A stretch of DNA of 64,000 bases from Bacillus sp. REN3 (lineage in GTDB: Bacteria > Bacillota > Bacilli > Bacillales > Cytobacillaceae): NCBI RefSeq assembly GCF_017912555.1, contig NZ_JAERSD010000009.1, positions 1-64,000 on the forward strand, written 5' to 3'. Below are positions 46,667-55,367 of this stretch, piece by piece. The position numbers and the translations under genes are program-made. The notes below the pieces were generated by a model that worked only from the letters and a program-made list of their open reading frames with translations, made no database searches and was not told where the DNA came from. Every line of letters starts with the position of its first letter. Position 1 is the first letter of the stretch.

Positions 46667-47284
46667 ATGGACGAAAAGGAAAGGATACTATTCATTGACT
46701 TTGAATTCACGATGCCTGGCCCCGGCAGCAGGAGGCGGGGATTCTATCAGGAAATCATCGAAGCGGGAGCAGTGCTCGTTGAATCCAGCCGAGTGATTGA
46801 GCAATTTTCATCATATGTCAGGCCGTTGAGGTTTCCGATACTGACTGAGCGATGCCGGTCATTTCTGAACATTACCCAGGAGCAGGTGAATTCTGGAATA
46901 CCGTTCCAAGCGCTGGTTAACAAGCTTGAGTCCATGGGCGACGGGAGCTGCCAGATTGTCACGTGGGGCAATATGGACATGAAAGTCCTGCAGCAAAACT
47001 GCAAGGCCGCCAATGTCCCGTTTCCTTTTCCGTGCAGGCAAATCGACCTTTCGATGGAGTATAAACGCTTTTTTGGGGACCAGAACCAGACCGGGCTTTG
47101 GAAGGCTGTACAGGAATATGGCAGGGATGGGACAGGCAAGCATCATCGGGCACTTGACGACGCAATGACCACCTATCATATTTTCAGGCTCGTAGAAAAG
47201 GATAAACAGTATTTGAAAAGGCCGGAGCCGACAACCATCGGGGACAGGGTGGATTTTTCAAAGCTGTTGAATAAGTTCGCGTGA
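46667..47284 (+). CDS. kapD: KapD, DEDDh exonuclease-fold regulator of sporulation
   Basis: A 205-residue DnaQ-like 3'-5' exonuclease. The DEDDh residues are visible: D11/E13 in FIDFEFT, the WGNMD motif near residue 100, and H-x-A-x-x-D in HHRALDDA near residue 162. In B. subtilis KapD inhibits the KinA route into the sporulation phosphorelay; whether it acts through RNA or DNA cleavage is not certain. Convergent with kapB. The ATG follows GGGGAAGC. Confidence 0.9.
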   Translation: MDEKERILFIDFEFTMPGPGSRRRGFYQEIIEAGAVLVESSRVIEQFSSYVRPLRFPILTERCRSFLNITQEQVNSGIPFQALVNKLESMGDGSCQIVTWGNMDMKVLQQNCKAANVPFPFPCRQIDLSMEYKRFFGDQNQTGLWKAVQEYGRDGTGKHHRALDDAMTTYHIFRLVEKDKQYLKRPEPTTIGDRVDFSKLLNKFA

Positions 47285-47285
47285 A

Positions 47286-47319
47286 AAAGCCAGATTGGAA
47301 AGAATCCATTCTGGCCTTT
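47286..47319. terminator. Terminator between kapD and kapB
   Basis: Imperfect hairpin AAAGCCAGA…TTCTGGCCTTT between convergent genes; the minus-strand side has a T-run. Confidence 0.6.
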
Positions 47320-47333
47320 GACGTTTTCGGATG

Positions 47334-47717
47334 TCAATTTTTGAAATAGTCCTTTTCCAATGAATCAAGATTGCGCCGGCTTTGCCGCGCCCAAGGGGAA
47401 CCATCGTTTTCTAACTCGGACCGGAATTTGTCTGCCGCCTCCTTGAGGGACTCAAGATAGCCAGGGATCTCCCCTTCATACAGCTTGACCATTTTTTCGG
47501 GAACATTGGCCTGTTCCCTATAGGAAAGGGCTTTCCTTTCGTGGAAAAAGCCAACCTCGGCATCTTTGGGATGATGGAGGTCCCCCTGCATTGGATGCTT
47601 GAGCACCGCTAGAACGCGTACCAGGTAATGCTGGGGTCTGCGCTCGGTTATTTCCCCGATATATTTTCCGGTTTTATAGATGGCGGTCACCTTATCGCCA
47701 ATGTTCAATTCGGACAT
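47334..47717 (-). CDS. kapB: KapB, sporulation kinase-associated protein
   Basis: A 127-residue protein matching KapB: KVTAIYKTGKYIGEI, then LVRVLAVLKHPMQGDLHHP and FFHERKALSYREQAN. In B. subtilis KapB is needed for KinB-dependent activation of Spo0A and is co-transcribed with kinB. Here no kinB is present upstream; the next gene is a divergent cyclophilin. No lipobox is visible. The ATG at 47717 has AAAGGAGAT upstream. Confidence 0.87.
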   Translation of the reverse strand: MSELNIGDKVTAIYKTGKYIGEITERRPQHYLVRVLAVLKHPMQGDLHHPKDAEVGFFHERKALSYREQANVPEKMVKLYEGEIPGYLESLKEAADKFRSELENDGSPWARQSRRNLDSLEKDYFKN

Positions 47718-47799
47718 CGTCAATCTCCTTTCGCTGCAGCATTTACTTGATTATACCAAAAATACTTTTTAAATTGGTTCTAGGAGGGGAAACAAAAGG

Positions 47800-48537
47800 A
47801 TGTTAAAGAAATTTTTAGCCGTTTTATTTGGAGCCATGCTCATCCTTGCTGGGTGTGGAAATGCCAATGATAAACAGGAAACAGAGAAACCAAAAGAGGA
47901 GAGAAAGGATAGCGGCGGACAAGCAGATCAGGCGGGACAGGAAGAATCGGTTTCCTACCCGCAGCTGGTAAAAGAGGTACAGGAGAACGAACGTCTTATA
48001 GAAATGGTGACAACAATGGGCAAGGTCAAAATAAAGCTCTTCCCGGCTCAGGCTCCAAAAGCAGTTGAAAATTTCATCAAGCACAGTGAGTCGGGTTATT
48101 ATGAAGGAGTAACCTTTCACCGTGTCATTGATGGCTTCATGATTCAGGGGGGCGACCCAGAGGGAACAGGGCGAGGGGGTAAAAGTGCCTTCGGAGCTCC
48201 ATTTGAGGATGAGATCTCGAGAGAGCTTTTCAATATCCGCGGCGCGCTGTCAATGGCGAATGCCGGCCCGAATACGAATGGCAGCCAGTTCTTCATCGTC
48301 CAGAATAAGAAACTTGATCCGAAACTGCCAAAGGCGATGGAAAAGGCCGGGTATCCGGAAAAAATCATCAAAGCTTACGAAAAGGGCGGCACGCCTCACC
48401 TTGATTCCAAGCATACAGTATTTGGACAGCTGATCGAAGGGATGGATGTCGTCGATCGAATTGCCGCAACTCCTGTTGACGGAGATGACAAGCCTGAAAA
48501 AGCTGTCGTCATCGAAAAAATCACTGTCCTGAAATAA
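47800..48537 (+). CDS. Cyclophilin-type peptidyl-prolyl isomerase lipoprotein
   Basis: A 245-residue lipoprotein. Signal peptide with lipobox LAGC (cysteine 19), a charged linker of about 40 residues, then a full cyclophilin domain. Active-site [14 protein letters not shown], the NGSQFFI strand and the late histidine in SKHTVFGQL are present. It should speed proline isomerisation of proteins folding at the outer face of the membrane. A TAGGAGGGG site precedes the ATG. It lies where kinB is found in B. subtilis. Confidence 0.9.
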   Translation: MLKKFLAVLFGAMLILAGCGNANDKQETEKPKEERKDSGGQADQAGQEESVSYPQLVKEVQENERLIEMVTTMGKVKIKLFPAQAPKAVENFIKHSESGYYEGVTFHRVIDGFMIQGGDPEGTGRGGKSAFGAPFEDEISRELFNIRGALSMANAGPNTNGSQFFIVQNKKLDPKLPKAMEKAGYPEKIIKAYEKGGTPHLDSKHTVFGQLIEGMDVVDRIAATPVDGDDKPEKAVVIEKITVLK

Positions 48538-48615
48538 GGTGGCTTTCAGTTGGACCAACCTCGATTCATTGCTATAATGTGTGGGAGGATATTTCCTAGA
48601 GAAAGGAAGTTGGCA

Positions 48616-48828
48616 ATGGGACAGTGGTTTGTCATTTCATTATTTTTGTATTTTCCAGAGGATAAGTCTGAATATATACCAGCCGCGATTTCGTCTTTCA
48701 TATTCCTTGTCGGGGCCATCCTGACAATGAGATTGATCTTAAAGGTTTCTAAAAAAGAAGCTGAAAAGGCAAAAGAGTATGAACAGGCCATCATGAAACA
48801 TAATGACGAACACAAGGAGAACAGCTAA
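48616..48828 (+). CDS. Small one-helix membrane protein, unknown
   Basis: 70 residues: an N-terminal hydrophobic start, a short loop, a membrane helix (ISSFIFLVGAILTMRLIL), then a charged C-terminal tail rich in K, E and H. GAAAGGAAG precedes the ATG at 48616. Its stop codon lies in the loop of the terminator hairpin, so the hairpin belongs to this gene. Not recognised. Confidence 0.55.
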   Translation: MGQWFVISLFLYFPEDKSEYIPAAISSFIFLVGAILTMRLILKVSKKEAEKAKEYEQAIMKHNDEHKENS

Positions 48829-48847
48829 GATCTGCTGTTCTTTTTTT
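48818..48847 (+). terminator. Terminator overlapping the end of the small membrane protein gene
   Basis: AGAACAGC/GCTGTTCT stem followed by seven T's; the TAA stop is in the loop. Confidence 0.85.
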
Positions 48848-49020
48848 ATGTGGCAGGGTCAAAGTACCATAAAAGTCAATGTCCTTTACAGTTTGTGTCA
48901 TCAACATTATGGGAAGGAGGGACTTATTTTCATGCCTTGGTTGTGAAACAAAAACCATGAATGTTTTTGTGTAAGGCTTTGAATCTATTTTAAGAGAAAC
49001 AAATAGTCCGAAAAGATGGA

Positions 49021-49149
49021 TTGGAGCGGAGAATGTGAGACTCCGGTGGGATCAGCGGGAAAGTTGAGGCTCCACAGGCGCTTTTGGCCGAGGACGCTCG
49101 ACTCACGCCTGCGGAAGGCGAGCAGCATGGACTGGAGCGGAAACCTACC
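49021..49149 (+). repeat. GC-rich dispersed intergenic element, copy 3
   Basis: About 130 bases from TTGGAGCGGAGAATG to GACTGGAGCGGAAACC. It contains GAGACTCCGGTGGGA and CTCACGCCTGCGGAAGGCGA, matching the word order of the other two copies. Not coding. Confidence 0.65.
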
Positions 49150-49285
49150 ATTTATTAAAAACAACAAAGTTTATGTATTTAAGTTTATAACAGCGAAAAA
49201 AGGGGTAAAAGAAGGGTTTTCTTTCTTGCAAAATGGGTTTATAATACAAATTGTATCTTAGTTTACATAGGAGCAGGGGTATAAA

Positions 49286-49735
49286 TTGGAAGACTCAAAG
49301 ATTAAGAGCATTGTCAGTCAAATTCTTATGAAATCCGGAAGCAGTGCAAGGATTGAGCTTGAAGCCCATTTTCCTGGAGACCGTTTCGCAGGAGGGAAAT
49401 ACCATTTCGGTACGCATACCATTACATTATATATCGAAGAAATCAAGGCCCAGTGCCTGCAGATTTTTTCATCGATGGATCATTTTGAGAAGTACCTGGC
49501 AATCGTCTTTGCCCACGAGCTTGGACACGCTGAAGACCGTGGCCTTGCAGGTCTGATTGATGAGATGGATGCCAGTGCAAGTGATCATGTGAGGAAACAG
49601 ATCGCCCTGAAAATAGAGGAAAACGCATGGGATTATGCGAGAAAACTGCTGCCGAAAGATTTTCAGCCGCTGATGGAGACAATTATTTCTCATTCCCTTA
49701 AACCATATCATGAAGCGCTTAACGTTGGCGCATAA
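49286..49735 (+). CDS. Small HExxH metallopeptidase-like protein
   Basis: A 149-residue soluble protein with a zincin motif: FAHELGHAED near residue 77, H-E-L-G-H. A possible third ligand is the downstream E or D of the helical region. There is no signal peptide, so a cytoplasmic location is expected. TTG start at 49286 with GGAGCAGGGG upstream. I do not recognise a named family; the active site argues for a genuine zinc protease fold but the substrate is unknown. Confidence 0.65.
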   Translation: MEDSKIKSIVSQILMKSGSSARIELEAHFPGDRFAGGKYHFGTHTITLYIEEIKAQCLQIFSSMDHFEKYLAIVFAHELGHAEDRGLAGLIDEMDASASDHVRKQIALKIEENAWDYARKLLPKDFQPLMETIISHSLKPYHEALNVGA

Positions 49736-49744
49736 CATGCATTG

Positions 49745-49796
49745 AAGGTGCCCGGCCGCCATCGGTTCATTCGATGGAAGCCAGGCACCTTTTCTT
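49745..49796. terminator. Terminator between the HExxH gene and patB
   Basis: AAGGTGCC…GGCACCTT outer stem with inner CATCG/CGATG pairing, and a T-rich + strand tail. Confidence 0.75.
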
Positions 49797-50966
49797 TTAG
49801 CTGAATGCCTTTTTCAGTCTTTCCAGGCCATCATCAAGGGTCCCGCGCGGGCATGCGAGGTTCATCCTGACGAAGCCTTCTCCGCCCTTTCCATATTTCT
49901 TGCCTGGTTCAAGGCCGATTTTCCCTTTGTATAGCAGCTTTTCCCTTATTTCCTCATCTGATAGGCCCAGCTCCCTGCAGTCGATCCAAAGCAGATATGT
50001 TGCATCCGGCCTCATCGGTTTCAGCATAGGGAGATGTTCACCGATATAATCAATGGCGATCCTCATATTTTCTTCAAGATAGGCAAGGAGTTGTCCAAGC
50101 CATTCTTCGCCATTGCGATAGGCCGCTTCCATTCCGGCGATCGCGAAGGTATTCAAGGTGAAGAAGCCCTGCTGCTGCTGGATTCTTTTGAATTTCGCCT
50201 TCATTTCCTTATTCGGGATCACAGCCGCTGATGCCTGCAGTCCTGCAAGGTTGAATGTCTTGCTAGGTGCTACGAACGTGGCAGTGATATCCTTGAACGC
50301 TTCTTTGATCATCGAAATCGGTGTATGGACGTTAGGCTGGAACACGAGGTCAGAATGGATTTCATCCGAGACGATGAGGCAGCCATGTTTGACGCACAAA
50401 TCGCCCATCTTTTCAAGCTCATCCTTTGTCCATACCCTTCCGCCGGGATTGTGCGGACTGCAGAGAATGAACAGTTTCACGCCATCGAGAAGCTTCGCTT
50501 CGAAATCATCGAAGTCAAGCTCAAAACGGTTATTCTTATAGACGAGGCTAGAGGTGACCAGTGTCCGGCCATTGTTTTTCACCATATCAAAAAAAGGTGT
50601 GTACACAGGAGAGTGGACAAGGACCTTGTCGCCCTTTTCCGTGAAGGCCCGAATCGCGGTACTGAGCGATGGGACAACTCCTTCGCTGAATACAATCGAA
50701 GATTCGTCGACATCCCAGCCGTGCCGCCTTCCCAGCCAGTCTTGAAGCGCCTCTGTAACGGAACGGGGGACAAACGTATACCCGAAGATCCCATGATCTA
50801 TTTTGCTCTTTAGCGCCTCAGCGACTGCTTCAGGAGGATGGAAATCCATGTCCGCTACCCACATCGGCAGGATGTCCTTCGTCCCGAATACCTTTTCCGT
50901 CGCGTCCCATTTCACCGAAGCTGTTCCCCCACGTTCTATCACTTTGTCAAAATCGTTCCTTTCCAT
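49797..50966 (-). CDS. patB: PatB, MalY/PatB-family cystathionine beta-lyase
   Basis: A 389-residue fold-type I PLP enzyme. The PLP lysine is K236 in VAPSKTFNLAGLQ, the CSPHNPGGRVW and SDEIHSDLV motifs are intact, and the N-terminal LPMWVADMDFHPP is typical of MalY/PatB C-S lyases. It cleaves cystathionine (and cysteine/cystine-like C-S bonds), giving homocysteine, ammonia and pyruvate. The substrate range is inferred. AGGCGGTG lies upstream of the ATG. Located as in B. subtilis, before yugE. Confidence 0.93.
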   Translation of the reverse strand: MERNDFDKVIERGGTASVKWDATEKVFGTKDILPMWVADMDFHPPEAVAEALKSKIDHGIFGYTFVPRSVTEALQDWLGRRHGWDVDESSIVFSEGVVPSLSTAIRAFTEKGDKVLVHSPVYTPFFDMVKNNGRTLVTSSLVYKNNRFELDFDDFEAKLLDGVKLFILCSPHNPGGRVWTKDELEKMGDLCVKHGCLIVSDEIHSDLVFQPNVHTPISMIKEAFKDITATFVAPSKTFNLAGLQASAAVIPNKEMKAKFKRIQQQQGFFTLNTFAIAGMEAAYRNGEEWLGQLLAYLEENMRIAIDYIGEHLPMLKPMRPDATYLLWIDCRELGLSDEEIREKLLYKGKIGLEPGKKYGKGGEGFVRMNLACPRGTLDDGLERLKKAFS

Positions 50967-50991
50967 ATGTACGCACCGCCTTCTTTAGAAA

Positions 50992-51020
50992 TTTCACTAT
51001 TGCTCCCTATATGATAAAAT
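50992..51020 (+). promoter_or_regulatory. Possible yugE promoter
   Basis: TTTCAC, 17 bases, TAAAAT with a TGA extended -10, 28 bases before the start codon. Confidence 0.45.
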
Positions 51021-51048
51021 ATTTCTAAAAAAATATCAGGTGATTGAT

Positions 51049-51309
51049 TTGGAATCGAAAGAATTTACCTATAAACTGATCGCTGTCCTCAATGAATGGG
51101 ATCCGTTCAAAGCAGGTGAAGGGGGATTCGATCCGGAAATAGCGGATATCCTCCAGGCAGTCCATGATGAAAATGATGCCAAGCAGGTCGCCCGCCGGAT
51201 CCAAACAGTATTTGAATTTTCATTTGAGCAGCTGCTGCCTTTTGGGGAATGCCTGGTAATCGCAGAAATCCTGTTGGCAATCAAAAATGAGGATACTTGT
51301 TCCCTATGA
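51049..51309 (+). CDS. yugE: YugE family protein (DUF1871)
   Basis: An 86-residue helical acidic protein, the length of B. subtilis YugE. The conserved LNEWDPFKAG start and a C-terminal helical region are present. Function unknown. The TTG at 51049 follows AGGTGAT; an in-frame GTG at 51040 overlaps that site. Flanked by patB and yugF as in B. subtilis. Confidence 0.75.
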   Translation: MESKEFTYKLIAVLNEWDPFKAGEGGFDPEIADILQAVHDENDAKQVARRIQTVFEFSFEQLLPFGECLVIAEILLAIKNEDTCSL

Positions 51310-51340
51310 AAGGAACTTGAAATGTCGAAACGTCAGCCAG

Positions 51341-52204
51341 TCAGCGGCTGACGTTCGCTGTTGTGTTCAACAGTTCACCGGATCCAATGAATCTTTTGAT
51401 CAGCCTGTGGACATCCTCTGGCTTTTCCTCGGGAACGAGGTGACCAGTTTCCTTCAGAATCACGAGTTCTGAATTCTCGAGATCCTTTTTCAGCTTCTTC
51501 CCTACGCTCAAAGGAACGACCTTATCATGTTCTCCCCAGATCAACAGGCAAGGCGCCATGATCCTGTGAAGCTCCTCTGCAGATAGATCCCCTTCCCGGT
51601 GCCTGATCATCATCGTCAGGGCCTTGAAGATCCCATCCTCCAAAAAAGGCGATAGATAACCAAGAAGCATTTCATCATTAATTTTCGAATGGTCATACAC
51701 AACATTCTGCAGGTTTTGTTTCACCCCGGACTTTGCCAGGTGGAACTTCACGTATATATGGAAATACGGAATGTAGCTCGAGAGGATGAGGGGCAGCTTT
51801 GCTTTCTTCAGGTAGCCAGAGCTGCAGAGCAGGATGCCATTCCCGGCATTCCTTGGATGGTGCAGCAGGATATTCAAGGCAATTTGACCGCCCATCGAGT
51901 GGCCGACAACATCAAATCGGGGAATTCCGAGCGATGTCATCAATTCAACGACTGTCGCGGCCAGATTGCGGTACGAGTAGGTAAAGCTTGGAAGCTTTCC
52001 GCTCTTTCCGAAAGGGGGCAAGTCAACAGAAATGACATTGTAATCCTCTTTCAGCAGCGGAATCAAATGCCGGAAGCTGAAAGTGGAGGATAGGAATCCG
52101 TGAAGCAGGACGACCGTCCTGGCCGATGAAGGATGGATATAATGTTCATAGTACAGATCGATTCCATTGATGGTTTTATTCCTGGCAAACGTTACATCTT
52201 CCAT
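51341..52204 (-). CDS. yugF: Alpha/beta hydrolase YugF
   Basis: A 287-residue alpha/beta hydrolase. The nucleophile elbow GHSMGGQIA, the oxyanion LLHGFLSSTFS, the acid in GEHDKVVP and the histidine in ETGHLVPEE form a complete triad. No signal peptide. Substrate unknown; esters or haloalkane-like compounds are family options. GGGAGTG precedes the ATG. The stop lies in a 10-bp hairpin (51329-51355). Confidence 0.85.
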   Translation of the reverse strand: MEDVTFARNKTINGIDLYYEHYIHPSSARTVVLLHGFLSSTFSFRHLIPLLKEDYNVISVDLPPFGKSGKLPSFTYSYRNLAATVVELMTSLGIPRFDVVGHSMGGQIALNILLHHPRNAGNGILLCSSGYLKKAKLPLILSSYIPYFHIYVKFHLAKSGVKQNLQNVVYDHSKINDEMLLGYLSPFLEDGIFKALTMMIRHREGDLSAEELHRIMAPCLLIWGEHDKVVPLSVGKKLKKDLENSELVILKETGHLVPEEKPEDVHRLIKRFIGSGELLNTTANVSR

Positions 52205-52562
52205 TACTGTTGTTCACTCCCGACATGGTTATGGATTAAACAGGGTTTGTGGTCTATTTTCCCCAACAAAGAAAAGATAACACACAAATCATGAGGGAGA
52301 TGGGAGAAAAAGTGCAGAAAAAAAAGGACACCTCCTTCAAGGTGTCCAACAAAAAAGGGGGGGAATACTAGAAAGCTTCATAGCACCAGCTTAACCGGTT
52401 TCCGATCAAAGTATACGTATTTTTATCAGGAAAATAATTATTTTTTCGTTGAAAATGAAAACCTTGGGTGGTAATTCGAACTCCAAGCTTCCAAAACAAA
52501 TGGCAAAACGACATTATTCTAAAAAAAAAAAGAGCTATTCCTGATAAATCATCTGGCCGATA
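52205..52562. other. Intergenic region, yugF to XRE regulator
   Basis: 358 bases without an ORF. It holds the terminator listed at 52318-52347 and a weaker CCTGATA…TATCAGG hairpin near 52538-52568 that may end the XRE gene. Confidence 0.5.
52318..52347 (-). terminator. Isolated minus-strand terminator hairpin
   Basis: A perfect 8-bp stem GGACACCT/AGGTGTCC with 8 T's on the minus strand. It stands more than 200 bases beyond the nearest minus-strand gene end (52563), so it may end an unannotated transcript. Confidence 0.65.
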
Positions 52563-52925
52563 TCAGGCCTTTTTATATTTGATTTCATAAAGAACATCCA
52601 TGACGCGCAAAAAATCTTCATCACTGATGCCTTTGGCCTTCCTTAAAATCAGTTTAGCTTTTTTTGTCCCCATTTCCTTTACCAGCTGTTCGATTTCATG
52701 GTCGATCCCTGAATGGTTGGTTTGGTAGATCCGTTCCATCAGCTCAGATGCCGGGACATCAAGGACAGTGGAAATCTTTAGAACCGTTTCCATTTCAGGT
52801 GTCTGTTCACCGCTCTCATACCGTTCGATTTTGTGGGTACCGACCCGGATCTTCAGAGCTAGCTCCTCCTGTGATATTCCCGCCCGTTCCCGGCAGTTCC
52901 TTATATTCTCGCCAAGCGCAGTCAT
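52563..52925 (-). CDS. XRE-family transcriptional regulator
   Basis: A 120-residue protein with an N-terminal Cro/CI helix-turn-helix (residues 6-60: GENIRNCRERAGISQEELAL, then KIERYESGEQTPEMETVLKI). The C-terminal part, about 60 residues, is helical and charged (VKEMGTKKAKLILRKAKGISDEDF). There is no sensing domain I recognise. Target unknown; the flanking genes are not obviously regulated by it. Confidence 0.82.
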   Translation of the reverse strand: MTALGENIRNCRERAGISQEELALKIRVGTHKIERYESGEQTPEMETVLKISTVLDVPASELMERIYQTNHSGIDHEIEQLVKEMGTKKAKLILRKAKGISDEDFLRVMDVLYEIKYKKA

Positions 52926-53008
52926 TGAGCTTCACCTCCGGAAAATATCTCTCATTTAAATTTTAGCACAGTGATTTTCCGGACAATGGCAGGTTTGTGA
53001 ACATTCCG

Positions 53009-54358
53009 TTAAAGTTTAAGGATACCTATTGACTGCAGGAAAACAAGGGCAATACCGACCGGGACAATATACTTGATCGATATATACCAGATGCTGAACA
53101 GCAACGGGCTTCCTTGTGAACCTGTTTCCAGCTCTAACTTGACCGTCTTGCGCGGCATGATGTAACCGGCAAAGATCGAAATGAGGAATGCCCCAAGCGG
53201 GAGGCCGATATTGCTGGTCAGGTAATCGGCAAAATCGAAAAACGTTTTCCCGAAGAGTTTGATGTCTGATAGGACGCCAAAGGATAATGCATTGGGAATG
53301 CCAGCTGCAAAGACCAGCAGGCCTGCCGCCCAGGAGAATTTCTTCCTCTTGGCGCTGTCATCCTTCGCAAGGACTGCCACAATGATTTCGAGGATGGAAA
53401 ACGCTGATGTCAGTGTAGCGAATAGCAGCAATATCAGGAAAATGGTTAAAAATAATCCGCCGAATGCAAGCTGCTCAAAGACGGCAGGCAGGACAACGAA
53501 TACAAGGCCAGGCCCTGCTTCTGGTTCAAAGCCAAGCGCAAAGACAGCCGGGAATATGACCAATCCGGCGAGCAGGGAGATAAGGATGTTCAACCCTACG
53601 ACGGAAAACGCGGATTTTGTCAGGCTTTCGCCTTTTGGCAAATAGGATGCGTATGTCACCATGACAGACAGACCGACACTAAGGGCGAAGAACGATTGGC
53701 CCAGTGCGAGGAGGACTGTTTCGCTGCTGACTGCTGACCAATCAGGCATGAGCAGGAATCTGACACCATCCATCGATCCTTCCAGTGTAAGGGAACGAAT
53801 AACAAGAATGATAAATAAAATGAACAGGGCAGGCATCATGTATCTGCTCGCTTTTTCGATCCCCTTCTGGACGCCTCCCTGGACGACCCAAATCGTCATC
53901 AGGATAAAGATGAATTGCGCGGCCACCGCCTCAAAGGGATTGGCGATGATCTTTTCAAAAACAGCACCATATCCGGCCTGTGTCAGTCCCGAGAGCGAAC
54001 CGGTAAGGCTTCTGGCCAGATAGGAAAGGATCCAACCCCCCACGACACTGTAAAAGCTCAGGATAAGAAAAGACATTATGACACCGAGATAGCCGAGAAG
54101 TGGCCATGCGGTGCCTGGGGCAAGGTGCTTATAGGACATGACCGCATTCTTTTGTGAATTCCGTCCGATGATGAATTCAGCCAATAAAATTGGCGCGCCG
54201 ATAAAAACGGTCATCAGCAGGAAAAAGATAAAGAATACACCTCCGCCATTCGTGCCCGCCATATACGGGAATTTCCAGATTGCCCCTAAGCCGATGGCCG
54301 ATCCCGCAGCAGCAAGGATGAAGCCAAGCTTCGATGTCCATTGTTCATGCTTCCTCAT
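53009..54358 (-). CDS. Sodium-dependent NSS transporter (11-TM type)
   Basis: A 449-residue NSS-family symporter with about 11 hydrophobic segments, ending shortly after TM11. The TM1 signature GSAIGLGAIWKFPYM with GTNGGGVFF is intact. It resembles the 11-TM bacterial branch (MhsT, Tyt1, YhdH-like), probably importing amino acids with Na+. Unlike the 12-TM paralogue at 1923, no MetS-type small gene follows. It stands alone on the minus strand. Confidence 0.88.
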   Translation of the reverse strand: MRKHEQWTSKLGFILAAAGSAIGLGAIWKFPYMAGTNGGGVFFIFFLLMTVFIGAPILLAEFIIGRNSQKNAVMSYKHLAPGTAWPLLGYLGVIMSFLILSFYSVVGGWILSYLARSLTGSLSGLTQAGYGAVFEKIIANPFEAVAAQFIFILMTIWVVQGGVQKGIEKASRYMMPALFILFIILVIRSLTLEGSMDGVRFLLMPDWSAVSSETVLLALGQSFFALSVGLSVMVTYASYLPKGESLTKSAFSVVGLNILISLLAGLVIFPAVFALGFEPEAGPGLVFVVLPAVFEQLAFGGLFLTIFLILLLFATLTSAFSILEIIVAVLAKDDSAKRKKFSWAAGLLVFAAGIPNALSFGVLSDIKLFGKTFFDFADYLTSNIGLPLGAFLISIFAGYIMPRKTVKLELETGSQGSPLLFSIWYISIKYIVPVGIALVFLQSIGILKL

Positions 54359-54568
54359 TAGACAATCTCCTTTTAAACGTGTTTACTGAAATTTACATTT
54401 TACTGATTAAACTGAAAATTCATTTCTTCATGTTACTATGTTTTTCACAAAAAGCATAGTATTTTTAGTTGTTGGCAAGTATTTCATGTTTTCACTAAAT
54501 TTTTGATACAAATACAAAAACAGACCGTTTTACAAGTAAAATGGAGCAATCTGGCTGGGGAGAAGGAA

Positions 54569-54691
54569 ATGACGGAAGAGGAATTTTTTTCACGGCAAGA
54601 AACGGGAGTATTCCAGGCGTTTCCTGAGCTTGTTGACTTATATGCGCAAGTTTTCAGGCGTTTTGCATTCCAGCCTGACAAACAGCTTTGA
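54569..54691 (+). CDS. Possible small protein, unknown
   Basis: A 40-residue polar ORF starting MTEEEFFSRQETGVFQAF. It has GGGGAGAAGGAA upstream but no other support. No hydrophobic segment. It could be a genuine micro-protein or chance. Confidence 0.35.
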   Translation: MTEEEFFSRQETGVFQAFPELVDLYAQVFRRFAFQPDKQL

Positions 54692-54786
54692 AAACGAAAG
54701 TTTTGACTGGAGGCATGTCACCTGACTTATTTATCCGAAGGATGGAAAGTGGAATGATGCCATCTTTAGGAAAATGCGAATTCCTT

Positions 54787-54815
54787 TTGATTAAGCACAC
54801 CAAATATGATATAAT
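54787..54815 (+). promoter_or_regulatory. yugI promoter
   Basis: TTGATT (54787-54792), 17 bases, TATAAT (54810-54815) with TGA extended -10, 52 bases before the ATG. Confidence 0.8.
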
Positions 54816-54866
54816 TTTTTATTGCGTATTAATAGGATTAAATAAATTATATTTAGGAGTGTTTTG

Positions 54867-55256
54867 ATGTCAGAGAAATTTGAAGTAGGCAGTGTTTTTA
54901 CAGGAAAGGTTACGGGCATCCAGCCATATGGCGCTTTCGTAGCTTTGGATGAAAATACACAGGGCCTCGTCCACATCTCGGAAATTACCCATGGGTTCGT
55001 AAAGGATATCAATGAGCACCTTGCTGTCGGAGACGAAGTGAAGGTGAAGGTTTTATCAGTCGATGAGGCAGCTGGAAAAATCGGCTTGTCCATCCGTGCG
55101 ACAGAAGAAGCGCCTGAACAGACTCAGCGTCCAAAAAGGCCTCGGAGCAAGCGTCCGGCTGCTGTCATTCAAAACCAGGAGTCCACGCAAGGCTTCAATA
55201 CTCTGAAGGATAAGCTTCAAGAGTGGATCGACCAGTCCGATATGGCGAAAAAGTAA
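54867..55256 (+). CDS. yugI: General stress protein 13, S1-domain RNA-binding protein YugI
   Basis: A 129-residue protein with one S1 domain (residues 5-75: VGSVFTGKVTGIQPYGAFVAL and GLVHISEITHGFV), then a basic linker (QRPKRPRSKRP) and a short C-terminal helix. The B. subtilis orthologue is ribosome-associated general stress protein 13. It should bind RNA or ribosomes. AGGAGTG precedes the ATG at 54867. Confidence 0.9.
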   Translation: MSEKFEVGSVFTGKVTGIQPYGAFVALDENTQGLVHISEITHGFVKDINEHLAVGDEVKVKVLSVDEAAGKIGLSIRATEEAPEQTQRPKRPRSKRPAAVIQNQESTQGFNTLKDKLQEWIDQSDMAKK

Positions 55257-55257
55257 G

Positions 55258-55287
55258 AAAAGCCGGAGAAATCCGGTTTTTCTTTTT
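55258..55287 (+). terminator. Terminator after yugI
   Basis: CCGGA-GAAA-TCCGG hairpin with a T-rich tail. Confidence 0.85.
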
Positions 55288-55367
55288 TTATGGGGTTTAA
55301 ATGAGTTGAGCAAACAGGTTACAATATGATTGACTAACCACTTTTCATTGGAACGGAGGAAAAAACG

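Noticed and set aside
46539-46796. ORF of 85 residues overlapping kapD
   Set aside because: It is another frame of the kapD 5' end; kapD has the family match.
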